Source of the DNA: Lactobacillus melliventris | GTDB lineage: Bacteria > Bacillota > Bacilli > Lactobacillales > Lactobacillaceae | Reading direction: 5' to 3' | Length of the DNA stretch: 64,000 nucleotides | NCBI RefSeq assembly: GCF_013346935.1 | Contig: NZ_JAAEEB010000007.1 | Coordinates: forward strand, 43,249 to 107,248 | Part shown: in pieces, positions 63,873 through 64,000 of the stretch | Layout of the letters: every line of letters starts with the position of its first letter | Position numbering within the stretch: position 1 is the stretch's first letter | Translations under genes and position numbers: made by a program | Notes under the pieces: model-generated | What the model was told of the DNA's origin: nothing | Databases searched by the model: none | Seen by the model: only the letters and a program-made list of their open reading frames with translations

Positions 63873-64000
63873 TTGATATGACCCCCAAATTTAGGACAAA
63901 TTTGGGGGTCATTTTTATGTCTAAATTATCTAAACAAGATAAAATTGAAATCTATCATCTTTGGCATGATTATCAAATCAGCCCTGCTAAGCTAAGTCAG
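63873..64000 (+). mobile_element. Left end of an IS3-family-like element, cut by the window edge
   Basis: TTGATATGACC and a 14-bp perfect inverted repeat (TGACCCCCAAATTT / AAATTTGGGGGTCA around AGGAC, 63879-63911) stand directly before a transposase reading frame. A diverged copy of this end is at 1779-1816. The exact outer boundary is uncertain because the two copies also share TTGATA. Confidence 0.7.
63917..64000 (+). CDS. IS3-family transposase OrfA (helix-turn-helix), N-terminal part
   Basis: The first 28 codons from ATG 63917 are seen: MSKLSKQDKIEIYHLWHDYQ then ISPAKLSQ. This matches the start of OrfA-type helix-turn-helix proteins of IS3-group elements in lactobacilli. The hairpin directly upstream could attenuate read-through from outside. 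The rest lies beyond the window, so integrity cannot be judged. Confidence 0.7.
   Translation, partial: MSKLSKQDKIEIYHLWHDYQISPAKLSQ

Overview
The window reads as a chromosomal segment of a low-GC Gram-positive lactic acid bacterium, most likely Lactobacillus in the narrow sense (acidophilus/delbrueckii group). The reasons are the AT-rich sequence, AGGAGG-type ribosome binding sites, the pcrA-ligA-camS-gatCAB-dagK order, an 800-residue phosphoketolase, a D-2-hydroxyacid dehydrogenase, a T-box leader and an IS3-type element. The species is not determined.

Left part (1-13.3 kb): the tail of a MalY/PatB-type aminotransferase and a PTS EIIA protein, then a hexuronate module (uxuA, uxuB and a divergent GntR regulator with palindromic operators and a cre-like site). 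Next come a tRNA-Arg, an orphan PTS EIIC, a DEAD-box helicase coupled to a GH25-like membrane protein, a D-2-hydroxyacid dehydrogenase, and an amidohydrolase behind a T-box leader whose specifier reads best as AUG (Met). About 0.9 kb of gene-poor, apparently decayed DNA follows.

Accessory part (13.3-28.3 kb): a broken prdX gene, a RelB-type antitoxin with a decayed toxin, and a minus-strand defence run. In transcription order the run is a KAP-family P-loop NTPase, HsdM, HsdS, HsdR, an Abi_C/HEPN-like protein and an Mrr-like endonuclease. Beside it lie a LytTR-DUF3021 pair with 21-bp-spaced repeats, a DUF1722/pyrimidine-dimer-glycosylase-like pair with an 18-bp palindrome, an AbrB-type antitoxin overlapping an uncharacterised 245-residue protein (a candidate toxin-antitoxin pair), and a TetR-flavodoxin pair with two operators.

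Core part (28.4-48.7 kb): rlmD, a BI-1 family protein, dagK, gatB, gatA, gatC, camS, ligA, pcrA, a GH73 glucosaminidase, tRNA-Leu(AAG), an ABC exporter with a histidine-rich MarR regulator, SprT, and a three-gene cell-surface glycan group (GT32-like transferase, flippase, TagB/TagF-like transferase), then an aldo/keto reductase.

Right part (49-64 kb): a CPBP protease-like protein, a short UvrA-like ATPase with its MarR regulator, a ClbS/DfsB-like protein, a glutamine-type ABC transporter operon, free-methionine-R-sulfoxide reductase, a P-type cation ATPase behind a yybP-ykoY-like (Mn2+) riboswitch, phosphoketolase, a DeoR regulator with an immunity-like protein, and the left end of an IS3-family element cut by the window edge. 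A diverged copy of the same IS end hairpin lies at 1779-1816.
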